DNA of 64,000 nt from Burkholderia sp. SRS-W-2-2016 (GTDB lineage: Bacteria > Pseudomonadota > Gammaproteobacteria > Burkholderiales > Burkholderiaceae), in NCBI RefSeq assembly GCF_001931485.1, contig NZ_MSDV01000078.1:62001-126000 (forward strand). The letters are read 5' to 3'. Shown here one piece after another: positions 34,821 through 44,153 of the stretch. The position numbers and the translations under genes were made by a program. Each line of letters opens with the position of its first letter. The stretch's first letter is position 1. The notes beneath the pieces are model-generated. The model was not told the origin of the DNA, did no database searches, and saw only the letters and a program-made list of their open reading frames with translations.

Positions 34821-37127
34821 ATGGCAGCGCACATGGTTACCACACACAATCTCGGCTTCCCGCGCATCGGCGCTCAACGCGAACTGAAGTTCGGCCTCGA
34901 ACGCTACTGGAAAGGCGAGTCGTCGCGCGATGAACTGAAGGCGCTCGGCGCGCAATTGCGCGCGCGTCACTGGAGCGATCAGCGGGGGCTCGACCTCGTA
35001 CCGGTCGGCGACTTCGCGTTCTACGACCAGGTGCTCGACATGAGCTTCACGCTCGGTAATCTGCCGGAGCGCGTGCGCGGCTTTCATGGCGACAAGCTCG
35101 ACAACTATTTCCGCGTCGCGCGCGGCCGCTCGGCGCAGGGCGAGGAACAGCACGCGGGATGCTGCGGCGGGGTCGCCGCCGGCGAAATGACCAAGTGGTT
35201 CGATACCAACTACCACTACATCGTCCCCGAATTCACCGCCGACACGCAGTTCAATCTCGATACGTCAGGTTTGCTCGAACAACTGCGCGAAGCCCGCGAA
35301 CAAGGGGTGAAAGCGAAGCCGGTGATCCTCGGCCCGCTCAGCTACCTGTGGCTCGGCAAGGCCAAGGACGACTCCGACAAGCTCGCGCTGCTGCCGCGCA
35401 TCATGCCGGTGTACCGCGCGCTGCTCGACTACTTCAGGGTGATGGACGTCGAGTGGGTGCAGATCGACGAGCCGGTGCTGGTAACCGAACTCGAACCGGC
35501 GTGGCGCGACGCATTCACGACCGCTTATGCCGGTTTCGAAGAGCGCGGCGTGAAGCTGCTGCTGACCACCTACTTCGGACAGCTCAAGGAAAATCTCGAC
35601 CTCGCGTGCGCTCTGCCGGTCGACGGTCTGCACCTCGACGCAATCAATGCCCGCGACGAACTCGCGCTCGCCGCGCAAAAGCTGCCCGCGCACAGCGTGC
35701 TGTCGGTCGGCGCGATCAACGGCCGCAATATCTGGAAGACCGACCTGAACGCGACGCTCGAATGGCTCGCGCCGCTCGCGCAGCAACTCGGCGAGCGTCT
35801 GTGGATTGCGCCGTCGTGCTCGCTGCTGCACGTGCCGGTCGATCTCGAAAGCGAAGTCAAACTCGATCCGGAGATCCGCTCATGGCTCGCATTCGCGCTG
35901 CAGAAACTCGACGAACTTCGCGTCCTCGCCGCCGCGCTGAACGGTCAACGCGACGAGGTCGCGGCGGCGCTTGCCGCCAATGCCGCCGCGATCGCCGCGC
36001 GCCGCCAATCGCCGCGCGTGAATAACCCGGCGGTAAAGGCCGCGCTCGCCCGCATCGACGCGCAGCTCGGCAAGCGTCAAAACGCCTATGAAGCGCGTGC
36101 GGCGAAACAGGCCGCGCTGCTGAAGCTGCCCGCGTTCCCGACCACGACGATCGGCTCGTTCCCGCAGACCGCCGAAATCCGCCATGCGCGCAGCCAGTTC
36201 AAAAGCGGCGCACTCGACCACGCCGGTTACCAGGCCGCGATGCGCGCCGAGATCGAGCGCAGCGTGCGCGAGCAGGAACAGCTCGGTCTCGACGTGCTCG
36301 TGCACGGCGAAGCGGAGCGCAACGACATGGTCGAATACTTCGGCGAGCAACTCGACGGCTATGCATTCAGCCAGTTCGGCTGGGTCCAGTCGTACGGCTC
36401 GCGCCGCGTGAAACCGCCTATCCTGTTCGGCGACATCAGCCGCCCGACCGCGATGACGGTCGAGTGGATCGGCTACGCGCAATCGCTCACCGACAAGCCG
36501 ATGAAGGGGATGCTCACGGGCCCGGTTACCATCCTGAACTGGTCGTTCGTACGCGACGACCAGCCGCGCTCGGTGTCGTGCTATCAACTGGCGCTGGCGA
36601 TCCGCGACGAAGTGCTGGACCTCGAACAAGCCGGCGTGCGCGTGATCCAGATCGACGAAGCGGCGCTACGCGAAGGTCTGCCGCTGCGTCGCGCGCAATG
36701 GGACGAGTATCTGCGCTGGGCGGTCGAGTCGTTCCGGATCACCGCGAACGGCGTCGGCGACGCTACGCAGACTCACACGCATATGTGCTATTCGGAGTTC
36801 AACGACATCATCGCGTCGATCGCCGATATGGATGCCGACGTGATCACGATCGAAACCTCGCGCTCGGATATGGAGCTGCTCGACGCGTTCGACCACTTCA
36901 ACTATCCGAACGAAATCGGCCCGGGCGTGTATGACATCCACTCGCCGAACATTCCGACCGAGCAGCACATCGTGCAACTGATGCGCAAAGCCGCCGAGCG
37001 GATTCCGGCGGAACGTCTGTGGGTGAACCCGGACTGCGGTCTGAAGACCCGTCAGTGGGCTGAAGTGCTTCCGGCGCTGAGCAACATGGTTGCGGCCGCG
37101 AAGACGCTGCGCGCTCAGGCGCAGTAA
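34821..37127 (+). CDS. metE: cobalamin-independent methionine synthase MetE
   Basis: A 768-aa protein that transfers a methyl group from 5-methyltetrahydrofolate to homocysteine. The N-terminus 'HNLGFPRIGAQRELKFGLERYWKGE' and C-terminal half 'FPTTTIGSFPQTAEIRHARSQFKSG' mark the two barrel domains. The zinc site is seen in 'TQTHTHMCYSEFND' (His and Cys), 'VITIETSRSDMELL' (Glu) and 'NPDCGLKTR' (Cys). ATG 34821 and ATG 34833 are both possible; the second gives the usual family N-terminus. Regulation by the divergent metR is expected. Confidence 0.97.
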   Translation: MAAHMVTTHNLGFPRIGAQRELKFGLERYWKGESSRDELKALGAQLRARHWSDQRGLDLVPVGDFAFYDQVLDMSFTLGNLPERVRGFHGDKLDNYFRVARGRSAQGEEQHAGCCGGVAAGEMTKWFDTNYHYIVPEFTADTQFNLDTSGLLEQLREAREQGVKAKPVILGPLSYLWLGKAKDDSDKLALLPRIMPVYRALLDYFRVMDVEWVQIDEPVLVTELEPAWRDAFTTAYAGFEERGVKLLLTTYFGQLKENLDLACALPVDGLHLDAINARDELALAAQKLPAHSVLSVGAINGRNIWKTDLNATLEWLAPLAQQLGERLWIAPSCSLLHVPVDLESEVKLDPEIRSWLAFALQKLDELRVLAAALNGQRDEVAAALAANAAAIAARRQSPRVNNPAVKAALARIDAQLGKRQNAYEARAAKQAALLKLPAFPTTTIGSFPQTAEIRHARSQFKSGALDHAGYQAAMRAEIERSVREQEQLGLDVLVHGEAERNDMVEYFGEQLDGYAFSQFGWVQSYGSRRVKPPILFGDISRPTAMTVEWIGYAQSLTDKPMKGMLTGPVTILNWSFVRDDQPRSVSCYQLALAIRDEVLDLEQAGVRVIQIDEAALREGLPLRRAQWDEYLRWAVESFRITANGVGDATQTHTHMCYSEFNDIIASIADMDADVITIETSRSDMELLDAFDHFNYPNEIGPGVYDIHSPNIPTEQHIVQLMRKAAERIPAERLWVNPDCGLKTRQWAEVLPALSNMVAAAKTLRAQAQ

Positions 37128-37133
37128 GTCATC

Positions 37134-37158
37134 AAGGAGCGGGGCCGCCCCGCTCCTT
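37134..37158. terminator. bidirectional hairpin terminator after metE
   Basis: AAGGAGCGGGG-CCG-CCCCGCTCCTT is a perfect 11-bp stem with a 3-base loop. It lies 6 bases after the metE stop and overlaps the stop codon of the convergent hydrolase gene, so it can serve both strands. Confidence 0.75.
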
Positions 37159-38026
37159 ACGCACCCCCGATCATCCCCAGCACCGCGTCGAACAACGCAC
37201 TGCCAGGCTGCGCAAGTTCATTGACCAGATTGAAGTGATTCGAGTGCGTATTCGGCACCAGCGTCACCGGCAAACCGCGCCGGCTGACGTCTTCGTGAAA
37301 CTGCAGCGTCTGGTTCCTGAACCCGCTGGTTTCCAGCCCGCCGACCGTCAACAGCAGCGGCGGTGCCATATTCGGCAGACACAAAGCGGGACTGAGCAAC
37401 GCGGCCTGATCCGGATACAGCCGCAGCCATTCATTGACGCCGATCTCGCACAAAGGCCGGATGTCATAGAGCCCACTCAACCCAACGACGCCCTTGATCA
37501 CGTCCTGCGGCACGTTAAAGCGCGATTGCCAGTCGTCCGCATACAGCATCCCGGCCAGATGGCCGCCGGCCGAACTGCCGCCCACGTAGATCCGCTGCGT
37601 ATCGATCCCATACGCGCCGCCCTGCTGGTACAGCCACGCAATCGCGCTGCGCACTTCACGCACCACTTCGGCGAGCGTCGCCTCCGGCAGCAACGTGTAT
37701 TCGATCATCGCGACCGCGACGCCCGCCGCGGTGAACGCGGCCGCCATCGAGCACGCGTCTTCCTTGCGTTGCGAGCGCCAGTAGCCGCCGTGAATGAACA
37801 CGAATAGCGGCGCGGGCCGCGCGGCCGCCACGCCCGGAAAAATATCGATCCGTTCGGCCTGCCCCATCCCGTAACGCAGATCGAGGATGCCCGCGCAACG
37901 TTCGCGCGAGTCGCGCGCGAGCGACGCATAGATCGCCATCTCGGCATCGAAGTCGCTCACCGAAGCCCGCGCGTTGTACTGCACCGCGCGCTCGGCGAGA
38001 TCGGCGAAAGTCAGATCGAACGGCAT
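37157..38026 (-). CDS. alpha/beta hydrolase, arylformamidase-like
   Basis: The start ATG 38026 has an AAGGA box, giving 289 aa. The oxyanion motif HGGYWRS follows 'PAPLFVFI', and the nucleophile is in GGSSAGGHLAGML; the catalytic His is probably in 'HSNHFNLV'. This HGGxW plus GxSxG set is typical of kynurenine formamidase/arylformamidase-like hydrolases of the esterase family. That fits the 3-hydroxyanthranilate operon upstream (tryptophan to formylkynurenine to kynurenine), but a terminator separates them, so a separate transcript is likely and the substrate is inference. Confidence 0.75.
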   Translation of the reverse strand: MPFDLTFADLAERAVQYNARASVSDFDAEMAIYASLARDSRERCAGILDLRYGMGQAERIDIFPGVAAARPAPLFVFIHGGYWRSQRKEDACSMAAAFTAAGVAVAMIEYTLLPEATLAEVVREVRSAIAWLYQQGGAYGIDTQRIYVGGSSAGGHLAGMLYADDWQSRFNVPQDVIKGVVGLSGLYDIRPLCEIGVNEWLRLYPDQAALLSPALCLPNMAPPLLLTVGGLETSGFRNQTLQFHEDVSRRGLPVTLVPNTHSNHFNLVNELAQPGSALFDAVLGMIGGA

Positions 38027-38086
38027 CGAGGAGTCCTTGTCGGTGAATGCGAGCCTGCAATCGTAGTGGAACCGCAACCCATACGC

Positions 38087-38116
38087 AAAAAAGCCGCGAG
38101 CCGGATAGCCCGCGGC
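38087..38116 (-). terminator. rho-independent terminator of the ABC transporter operon
   Basis: Read on the minus strand, GCCGCGGGC and GGCTCGCGGC form a 9-10 bp stem (one G-U pair) followed by six U. It lies 31 bases after the livF stop and before the hydrolase gene. Confidence 0.8.
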
Positions 38117-38147
38117 AAACACACACCCAGAAAAAAGCCGCCCGGGT

Positions 38148-38858
38148 TCAGATACTCAGATGCGCATGCAACGCGTCCGCTTCCGCACGCAGCTGGAAAG
38201 ACGTGCCTTGCCACACCACCGCGCCCTTCGACATCACGTAGTGGTAGTCGGCAATCGCGAGCTGCGACGCGAGATTTTTATCGATGCACAGAATCGCCAG
38301 GCCCGTCTTCTTCAACTCGGCGAGGCACTTCCAGATCTCCTCGCGAATCAGCGGCGCGAGACCTTCGGTCGCTTCATCGAGAATCAGCAGGCGCGGATTG
38401 GTCATCAGCGCGCGGCCGATCGCGAGCATCTGCTGTTCGCCGCCCGAGAGCGCCGAGCCGAGATTGCGCGCGCGTTCCTCGAGCCGCGGAAACAGCTGAT
38501 AAACCCGTTGCAGCGTCCACAAGCCGCCGGGACGCTTGACCTCGCGCGCAGTCGCCACCAGGTTCTCGCGCACGGTCAGCGTCGGAAAGATATGGCGTCC
38601 TTCCGGCACGAGCCCGATCCCCGCGCGCGCGATCCGGTACGACGGCGCGTTGTCGATCGACTCGCCCGCCATGCGGATCGAGCCGCGCCGCGTTTTCAGC
38701 AGACCGGCGATCGATTTGACCGTGGTCGATTTGCCCATCCCATTGCGGCCGAGCATCGTCACGAACTGGCCGTCGTCGATATTCAGTTCGACGCCGAACA
38801 GCGCCTGGCTGCGGCCATAAAACGCTTCGAGCGAAGCGACTTCGAGCAGGCGGCTCAT
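38148..38858 (-). CDS. livF: LivF-type ABC transporter ATPase
   Basis: A 236-aa ATPase with Walker A GRNGMGKS, signature LSGGEQQ, Walker B 'RLLILDEATEGL' and the LivF-specific 'GIGLVPEGRHIFPTLTVRENL'. Catalytic Glu is present. It pairs with the next ATPase to power a HAAT-family importer. ATG 38858 overlaps the livG stop as ATGA. The genetic link to 3-hydroxyanthranilate catabolism suggests an aromatic acid as substrate rather than leucine or valine. Confidence 0.92.
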   Translation of the reverse strand: MSRLLEVASLEAFYGRSQALFGVELNIDDGQFVTMLGRNGMGKSTTVKSIAGLLKTRRGSIRMAGESIDNAPSYRIARAGIGLVPEGRHIFPTLTVRENLVATAREVKRPGGLWTLQRVYQLFPRLEERARNLGSALSGGEQQMLAIGRALMTNPRLLILDEATEGLAPLIREEIWKCLAELKKTGLAILCIDKNLASQLAIADYHYVMSKGAVVWQGTSFQLRAEADALHAHLSI

Positions 38859-39628
38859 GCGTGGCTCCCTGACAGATTCGACGGCGCTTGCTCATCGCCG
38901 AGATAGGCCGCGCGCACGGCGGGATTCGCGCGAATTTCGTCGGGCGTGCCGGTCGCGAGCGCCTTGCCGTACACCAGCACGGTAATCCGGTCGGCCAGCG
39001 CGAACACCGCGTCCATGTCGTGCTCGACCAGCAGCATCGCGTGCGTGCCCTTCAGCGCCTGCAATTGCGCAGTCATCTGCACCGTTTCGGCCTGGCTCAT
39101 GCCGGCCATCGGTTCGTCGAGCAGCAGCAGTTGCGGACGGCTCGCCAACGCCATCGCGAGTTCGAGCTGACGGTGTTCGCCGTGCGCCATCTCCGCGACG
39201 CAGACCTGGGCCTGCGCGGCAAGTCCCGTTTGTTCGAGCAGCGCGAGCGCTTCGTCGAGCACCTCGCCGCGCGCGCCGAGCCGGCTCCAGCAGTTAAAGC
39301 GCGACGCGCGCTGCGCATTGACCGCGAGCAGCACGTTTTCGAGCGCGGTGTATTCGGGCAGCACCGAGGTGATCTGATACGAGCGCGCGAGTCCGAGCCG
39401 CGCGCGCCGCTCGACCGACAGTTGCGTGATGTCGTCGCCCGCGAAACGGATCGTGCCTTCGTCGGGCCGCAGTTCGCCGGCCAGCTGGCCGATCAGCGTG
39501 CTCTTGCCGGCGCCGTTCGGGCCGATCACCGCGTGAATCTCGCCGGGCTCGACGCTCACGCTGAAATGGTCGGTCGCGGTGAAGCCGCCGTAGCGCTTCA
39601 CCAGTCCTTCGACGGTCAGGAGACTCAT
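38855..39628 (-). CDS. livG: LivG-type ABC transporter ATPase
   Basis: A 257-aa ATPase with Walker A GPNGAGKS, 'GLARSYQITSVLPEYTALENVLLAVNA' typical of LivG, and Walker B 'QLLLLDEPMAGMS'. The signature region reads 'EMAHGEHRQLELAMAL', with HGEHRQ where LSGGQQR is usual, a normal variant for LivG proteins. ATG 39628 has GGGAGG upstream and overlaps the livM stop as ATGA. Confidence 0.92.
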   Translation of the reverse strand: MSLLTVEGLVKRYGGFTATDHFSVSVEPGEIHAVIGPNGAGKSTLIGQLAGELRPDEGTIRFAGDDITQLSVERRARLGLARSYQITSVLPEYTALENVLLAVNAQRASRFNCWSRLGARGEVLDEALALLEQTGLAAQAQVCVAEMAHGEHRQLELAMALASRPQLLLLDEPMAGMSQAETVQMTAQLQALKGTHAMLLVEHDMDAVFALADRITVLVYGKALATGTPDEIRANPAVRAAYLGDEQAPSNLSGSHA

Positions 39629-40689
39629 TGCGCACCTCCCTGCGCGGCACGCTTGCGTTCGTTCTCGCGGCGCTCACGCCGCGCATCGAGAGAGGCGACC
39701 AGGCCGATCAGACCGCGCCGGCTCAGCAGCACCGCGATCACGATCAGCGGTCCCATCACCAGCATCCAGTGTTCGGTGACGCTCTTCAGTCCTTCTTCGA
39801 GCAGCACGATCGCGAGCGTGCCGACCAGCGGTCCGACGAACGTGCCCGCGCCGCCGATCACCACCATCACGATCAGATCGCCCGACATCGTCCACGACAT
39901 ATAGGACGGCGCGACGAACTGCGTGAGGTTCGCGAACAGCATGCCGGCGACCCCGCACAGCATCGCCGCGCTGACGAACACCGCGAGCTTCATCCGCGTG
40001 GTCGGCACGCCGAGCGCGCGCATGCGCCGCTCGTTGATGCGGATGCCGCCGAGCGTCATGCCCGCCGCGCTCTTCAGAAAGCGTCGGCCGAACAGCATCA
40101 GCACGATCAGCAAGCCCGCGGCGACGTAGTACAGCGTGACCGGATCGCCGAGCGACACGGCGCCGAAGCGGCTCGCGCCGGCCAGCGCGAAGCCGTCGTC
40201 GCCGCCGTATTCGCGCAGGCTCACCGCGAAGAAATAGAACATCTGCGCGAACGCGAGCGTGATCATGATGAACGCGATGCCGCTGGTGCGCAGCGCGATC
40301 GCGCCGGTCACGAGCGCAACCAGCGCGCACACCAGCAGCGTGATCAACAGATGCACGCCGCCGCTAACCACGCCATGTTGCGCGAGCATCCCGGTAATGT
40401 ACGCGCCGAGACCGAAGTACAGCGCATGACCGAAGCTGACCATGCCGCCGACGCCGAGCATCAGATCGAGCGACAGCACGGCGATCGCGAGGATTGCGAT
40501 GCGGGCGAACAACACCACCAGAAACGGCTGGCCGCTGAGCGCCGCATACACGGGCAGCGCGAGCAGCAGCACGGCGAGCAGCCAGCCGAGCCGGTCGACG
40601 TAACTGGCGCGACGGCTCGCGGCATCCGCCGCGCGTGGCACGGGCGGCGCGGGGCGCGCGCGGGGTGCGGAAGCAGGAGTAGGCATCAT
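39625..40689 (-). CDS. livM: LivM-type ABC transporter permease
   Basis: A 354-aa inner-membrane permease. The first 30 residues are Ala/Pro/Arg-rich, followed by about nine hydrophobic segments ('LGWLLAVLLLALPVYAALS', 'LVVLFARIAILAIAVLSLDLMLGVGGMVSFGHALYFGLGAYITG' and others). 'GGIRINERRMRALGVPTTRMKLAVFVSAAMLCGVAGML' is the conserved cytoplasmic loop that contacts the ATPases. Start ATG 40689 or 40686; ribosome site weak. Confidence 0.9.
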   Translation of the reverse strand: MMPTPASAPRARPAPPVPRAADAASRRASYVDRLGWLLAVLLLALPVYAALSGQPFLVVLFARIAILAIAVLSLDLMLGVGGMVSFGHALYFGLGAYITGMLAQHGVVSGGVHLLITLLVCALVALVTGAIALRTSGIAFIMITLAFAQMFYFFAVSLREYGGDDGFALAGASRFGAVSLGDPVTLYYVAAGLLIVLMLFGRRFLKSAAGMTLGGIRINERRMRALGVPTTRMKLAVFVSAAMLCGVAGMLFANLTQFVAPSYMSWTMSGDLIVMVVIGGAGTFVGPLVGTLAIVLLEEGLKSVTEHWMLVMGPLIVIAVLLSRRGLIGLVASLDARRERRENERKRAAQGGAQ

Positions 40690-40696
40690 GTCGGCT

Positions 40697-41617
40697 TCAC
40701 GAATGTTTGACGGGGAAAAGACCCTGCGGACGCCACGCGAGCACGAGCGCCATCAGGATGTAGATCAGCATCGATGCGAGCGCGGGCCCGGCGGTATCGG
40801 CGCTGCTGCGCTCGAGCACCTGGCGCAGCAACGCGGGCAGCAGCGTGCGCCCGAGCGTGTCGATCACGCCGACCAGCAGCGCGCCGAGAAACGCGCCGCG
40901 AATCGAGCCGATGCCGCCGATCACGATCACCACCATCGTCAGGATCAGCACCGGCTCGCCCATGCCCGGCTGCACCGACAGAATCGGCCCGGCCAGCAGA
41001 CCGGCGATCCCGGCGAGCGCGGCCGCGACGCCGAACAGCACCGCGTTGAGCAGCACCACGTTGACGCCGAGTGCGCCGACCATCTCGCGATGCGTGGCGC
41101 CCGCGCGGATCAGCATGCCGATGCGGGTGCGATGGATCACGAAGTAGCAGCCGCCGGCGACCGCGAGCCCCACCGCGACGATCAGCAGCCGGTACGCCGG
41201 ATAGTGCAGGCCGAACAGGTCGACCGCGCCGGCCAGCGCTTCGGGCACTTCCATGTAGTACGGCGACGGGCCCCAGATCGTGCGGGTCAGTTCGTTGAAG
41301 AACAGGATCAGGCCGAACGTCGCGAGCACCTGGTCGAGGTGATGACGCTGATAGAGCCGCCGGAACACCACCGATTCGAGCAGCATCCCAAGCGCCACCA
41401 GCGCGACCACCACCGCGAGCGCGGCAAGCGCGAACGAGCCGCTCAGGTTATAGACCAGCGCGCCGACGAACGCGCCGACCATATACAGAGAACCGTGCGC
41501 GAGATTGACGAAATTCAGAATGCCGAAAACGAGCGTCAGCCCGGCCGCCATCAGAAACAGCAGCACGCCGAGCTGCAAGCCGTTCAGGCATTGCATGACG
41601 AGCAACGTGAGGTTCAT
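40697..41617 (-). CDS. livH: LivH-type ABC transporter permease
   Basis: A 306-aa permease with 'QCLNGLQLGVLLFLMAAGLTLVFGILNFVNLAHGSLYMVGAFVGA', the conserved LivH N-terminal signature, and 'RAGATHREMVGALGVNVVLLNAVLFGVAAALAGIAGLL', the ATPase-contact loop. Eight or so membrane segments are predicted by eye. It lies 13 bases after the binding protein gene and 7 bases before livM. Confidence 0.92.
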   Translation of the reverse strand: MNLTLLVMQCLNGLQLGVLLFLMAAGLTLVFGILNFVNLAHGSLYMVGAFVGALVYNLSGSFALAALAVVVALVALGMLLESVVFRRLYQRHHLDQVLATFGLILFFNELTRTIWGPSPYYMEVPEALAGAVDLFGLHYPAYRLLIVAVGLAVAGGCYFVIHRTRIGMLIRAGATHREMVGALGVNVVLLNAVLFGVAAALAGIAGLLAGPILSVQPGMGEPVLILTMVVIVIGGIGSIRGAFLGALLVGVIDTLGRTLLPALLRQVLERSSADTAGPALASMLIYILMALVLAWRPQGLFPVKHS

Positions 41618-41630
41618 CGCGTGGGTCCGC

Positions 41631-42884
41631 TCAGTTCATCTTGCATTGTTGTGCAATGGGATTGTTCACCTTCGGCACGATCGGCCCCTTCGTTTCGAAC
41701 GACGCGCCGTTCGCGCCGCGCACCACGTCGACGCGATAGAAGCCGGCGCGCGGGAACTGATTCGCGTCGAAGCTGAACGGCCCGCGCACCGACTCGAACT
41801 TCGCATTGGCCAGCGCCTGGCGCAGCGCCTTGCTATCGGACACGTTGCCCTTGACCGTCGCGATTGCGGTATCGAGCAGCGTGGCCGCGTCGTACGATTG
41901 CGCCGCGTACATAGACGGCGCGCGGCCGTACTTCTTCGTGAACGCCGCGACGAACTGCGTGTTCTGCGGATTCTTCAGGTCCGGCGAATACGGCGAGCTG
42001 GTAATCGCGCCGACCGCGATTTCCTTCAGCGCGGGCAGCGTGGTGCCGTCGATCGTCGACACCGAAATCAGCGGAATCTTGCCGAGCAGACCCGCCTGGC
42101 GGTATTGCTTGACGAAATTCACGCCCATCCCGCCCGGATAGAACACGTACACCGCATCCGGCTGCGCGGCCTGCAATTGCGCCAGTTCCGCCGAATAGTC
42201 GGGCTGGTTGACCTGGGTGTAGACCTCGTCGGCGATCGAGCCACGATAGTCGCGCTTGAAACCCGACACCGCATCGCGGCCCGCTTGGTAGTTCGGCGCC
42301 ATCACGTACACGCGCTTGTAGCCGAGGTTGGTCGCCAGCTGGCCGCCGGCCTCGTGCAATTCGTCGTTGTTCCACGAGGTCGAGAAGAACAGCGGCGAGC
42401 AGCCCGCGCCGGCCAGTTGCGTCGGCCCCGCGTTCGAGCCGATCAGCACCACGCCGGCGCTCGTCACCGGTTTGTGTATCGCCATCATCACGTTCGAGAA
42501 CGTCACGCCGGTGATGATCTTCACGCCGTCGCGGCTGATCAGTTGCTGCGCTTCCTGCAACGCGAGGTCGGGCTTGAGCTGGTCGTCCTGGCGCACGATC
42601 TGCACCGGCACGCCGCCGAGCTTGCCGCCCTTCTGTTCGACCGCCAGCATCAGCGCGTCGTACTGGTCCTGACCGAGCGCGCCGCCCGGCCCGGACAGCG
42701 TGCCGATGAAGCCGATCTTCAGCGGCGCGGCATCGGCCGCGAGGGCGGGCGCCGGCAGGCACGCGGTGGCGGCCAGCGCGCCGAGCACGGCCAGCGCGGC
42801 GCGGGTGCCGCTGGTGCTGCTGGTGCGATTGGCTGCGGCAATACCACCTCGGCGCGACGAACGGCGAACGAACGTAACGGTCAT
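41631..42884 (-). CDS. periplasmic substrate-binding protein of the liv-type importer
   Basis: A 417-aa protein with AGGAGAC before ATG 42884. A long basic leader precedes the hydrophobic export segment 'AALAVLGALAATACLPAPALA', cut near residue 50. The mature protein is a type I periplasmic binding protein ('LKIGFIGTLSGPGGALGQDQYDALMLAVEQKGGKLGGVPVQIVRQDDQLKPDLALQEAQQLI'), the family of aromatic-acid and amino acid receptors. Being first in the transporter group and just downstream of the ACMS decarboxylase, it probably captures 3-hydroxyanthranilate or a related aromatic compound. Confidence 0.9.
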   Translation of the reverse strand: MTVTFVRRSSRRGGIAAANRTSSTSGTRAALAVLGALAATACLPAPALAADAAPLKIGFIGTLSGPGGALGQDQYDALMLAVEQKGGKLGGVPVQIVRQDDQLKPDLALQEAQQLISRDGVKIITGVTFSNVMMAIHKPVTSAGVVLIGSNAGPTQLAGAGCSPLFFSTSWNNDELHEAGGQLATNLGYKRVYVMAPNYQAGRDAVSGFKRDYRGSIADEVYTQVNQPDYSAELAQLQAAQPDAVYVFYPGGMGVNFVKQYRQAGLLGKIPLISVSTIDGTTLPALKEIAVGAITSSPYSPDLKNPQNTQFVAAFTKKYGRAPSMYAAQSYDAATLLDTAIATVKGNVSDSKALRQALANAKFESVRGPFSFDANQFPRAGFYRVDVVRGANGASFETKGPIVPKVNNPIAQQCKMN

Positions 42885-42944
42885 GACAAGTCTCCTACCC
42901 GGTAACGAATGTGTGTGTGTTTTATCGGTGCTGCGGTTGGCGCG

Positions 42945-42970
42945 TTGAGTCCGCTTATTGAGTCCGCTGA
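42945..42970. repeat. two tandem 13-bp repeats upstream of the binding protein gene
   Basis: TTGAGTCCGCTTA is followed by TTGAGTCCGCTGA, then TTGA begins a third copy. The repeats lie between the decarboxylase stop and the binding protein start and could be an operator or simple slippage. Confidence 0.6.
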
Positions 42971-42975
42971 TTGAC

Positions 42976-42987
42976 CCGTTTAAACGG
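42976..42987. promoter_or_regulatory. 12-bp palindrome at the decarboxylase stop codon
   Basis: CCGTTTAAACGG is a perfect palindrome that includes the TAA stop of the decarboxylase gene. It lies next to the 13-bp repeats; role unknown. Confidence 0.4.
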
Positions 42988-43993
42988 CGCGCTCGAGGTC
43001 GATGCCGAAGAAGCGTGCGGCATTGCCGGCGCAGATGTTACTGCGCTGCTGCTCGTCGAGCCACTCGCTGCTGGTGACGAGTGCGCCGATCTGCTGTTCG
43101 CCGAGCGGGAACGGGTGATCGGAGCCGAGCATCACGCGTTCGGCGCCCATCACGTCGACCAGCAGACGCAGCGCGCCGTGATCGAACACCGCGCTGTCCA
43201 CATAGAATCGATCGACATACTCCGACGGCGGACGCGGGCAATCCTTGCGCACGATGTCGCGGCACCGCCATGCGTTGTCGACGCGGCCGAGCAGGAACGC
43301 GAAGCTGCCGCCGCCATGCGCGAACGCGAGCTTCAGCGAACGCGGAATCCGCTCGAACGCGCCCGACAGGATCAGCGACAGAATGCCGAGCTGGGTTTCC
43401 GCCGGCATCGACACGAGCCACGGCAGCATCCACTGCTTCATGCGGCCGTCGGTCATCATGTCCCACGGATGCACGAGCACCGGAATGTCTTCCAGCGCGC
43501 AATGGGTCAGAAAGCTCACCAGGTGTTCGTCGTCGAGGTCGCGCGGGCCCAGGTGATTGCCGATCTGCACGCCGACGTGGCCGGCCGCTTTCGCGCGGCT
43601 CGCCTCGCGGCACGCGAGTTCGACATCCTGCAGCGGCACTTGCGCGAGCGCCTTCAGGCGGTTCGGCGCGTATGCGCAGTGTTCGAGCGCGAGGTCGTTC
43701 ATCTTCGCAGCCCAGTCGGCCGCGGCGCGCGCTTCGTAGCGGTAGCCGAACATGATCGGCGTCGCGCAGATGATCTGCGCGGCGACGCCGACCCGGTCCA
43801 GTTCCTCGATGCGGGCGGCCGGATTCCACAGCGCCTCGCGGACCGGCCGGAAGCTGCGCTCGCCGACCATGATGTTGCCGGTCTCGCCGCTCGCGTCCAC
43901 TTGCAGCCACGGGGCGCTGGATGCATCCAGCCGGCTCGCGTCTTCCCGCCCGATGCGCGGGAAGAAATGCGAGTGCATGTCGATTTTCTTCAT
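42980..43993 (-). CDS. nbaD: 2-amino-3-carboxymuconate-6-semialdehyde decarboxylase
   Basis: The start ATG 43993 gives 337 aa (MKKIDMHSHFFPRIG). H7 and H9 form the metal HxH; 'PVLVHPWDM', 'KLAFAHGGGSFAFLLGR' and 'LGSDHPFPLG' supply the other zinc ligands and catalytic residues of the amidohydrolase-type ACMSD family. The enzyme decarboxylates the ring-cleavage product of 3-hydroxyanthranilate to 2-aminomuconate semialdehyde. The gene follows the dioxygenase by 160 bases in the same operon. Confidence 0.92.
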   Translation of the reverse strand: MKKIDMHSHFFPRIGREDASRLDASSAPWLQVDASGETGNIMVGERSFRPVREALWNPAARIEELDRVGVAAQIICATPIMFGYRYEARAAADWAAKMNDLALEHCAYAPNRLKALAQVPLQDVELACREASRAKAAGHVGVQIGNHLGPRDLDDEHLVSFLTHCALEDIPVLVHPWDMMTDGRMKQWMLPWLVSMPAETQLGILSLILSGAFERIPRSLKLAFAHGGGSFAFLLGRVDNAWRCRDIVRKDCPRPPSEYVDRFYVDSAVFDHGALRLLVDVMGAERVMLGSDHPFPLGEQQIGALVTSSEWLDEQQRSNICAGNAARFFGIDLERAV

Positions 43994-44153
43994 GTTGTCG
44001 AATTCAGTAGGTTTGGCCGCGGGCCGCCGCGCGCGACTCGGCTCGCGCGGGGACCACGGGTGGTGCTGCATCTCTCGGGTTCTGGCCTGGCGGCGCCTGT
44101 TCTTTCGCGTGGGTGGCGTTCTATTGCGCTCACGCCACGCACGGGCATTCCGT

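Noticed and set aside
38131..38150. A second terminator after livF ending in AAAAAA on the plus strand
   Set aside because: The bases before the U-run do not form a clear stem; the hairpin at 38087-38116 is convincing instead.
42911..42920. GTGTGTGTGT microsatellite upstream of the binding protein gene
   Set aside because: Only five units and no sign that it affects a start codon or promoter spacing.
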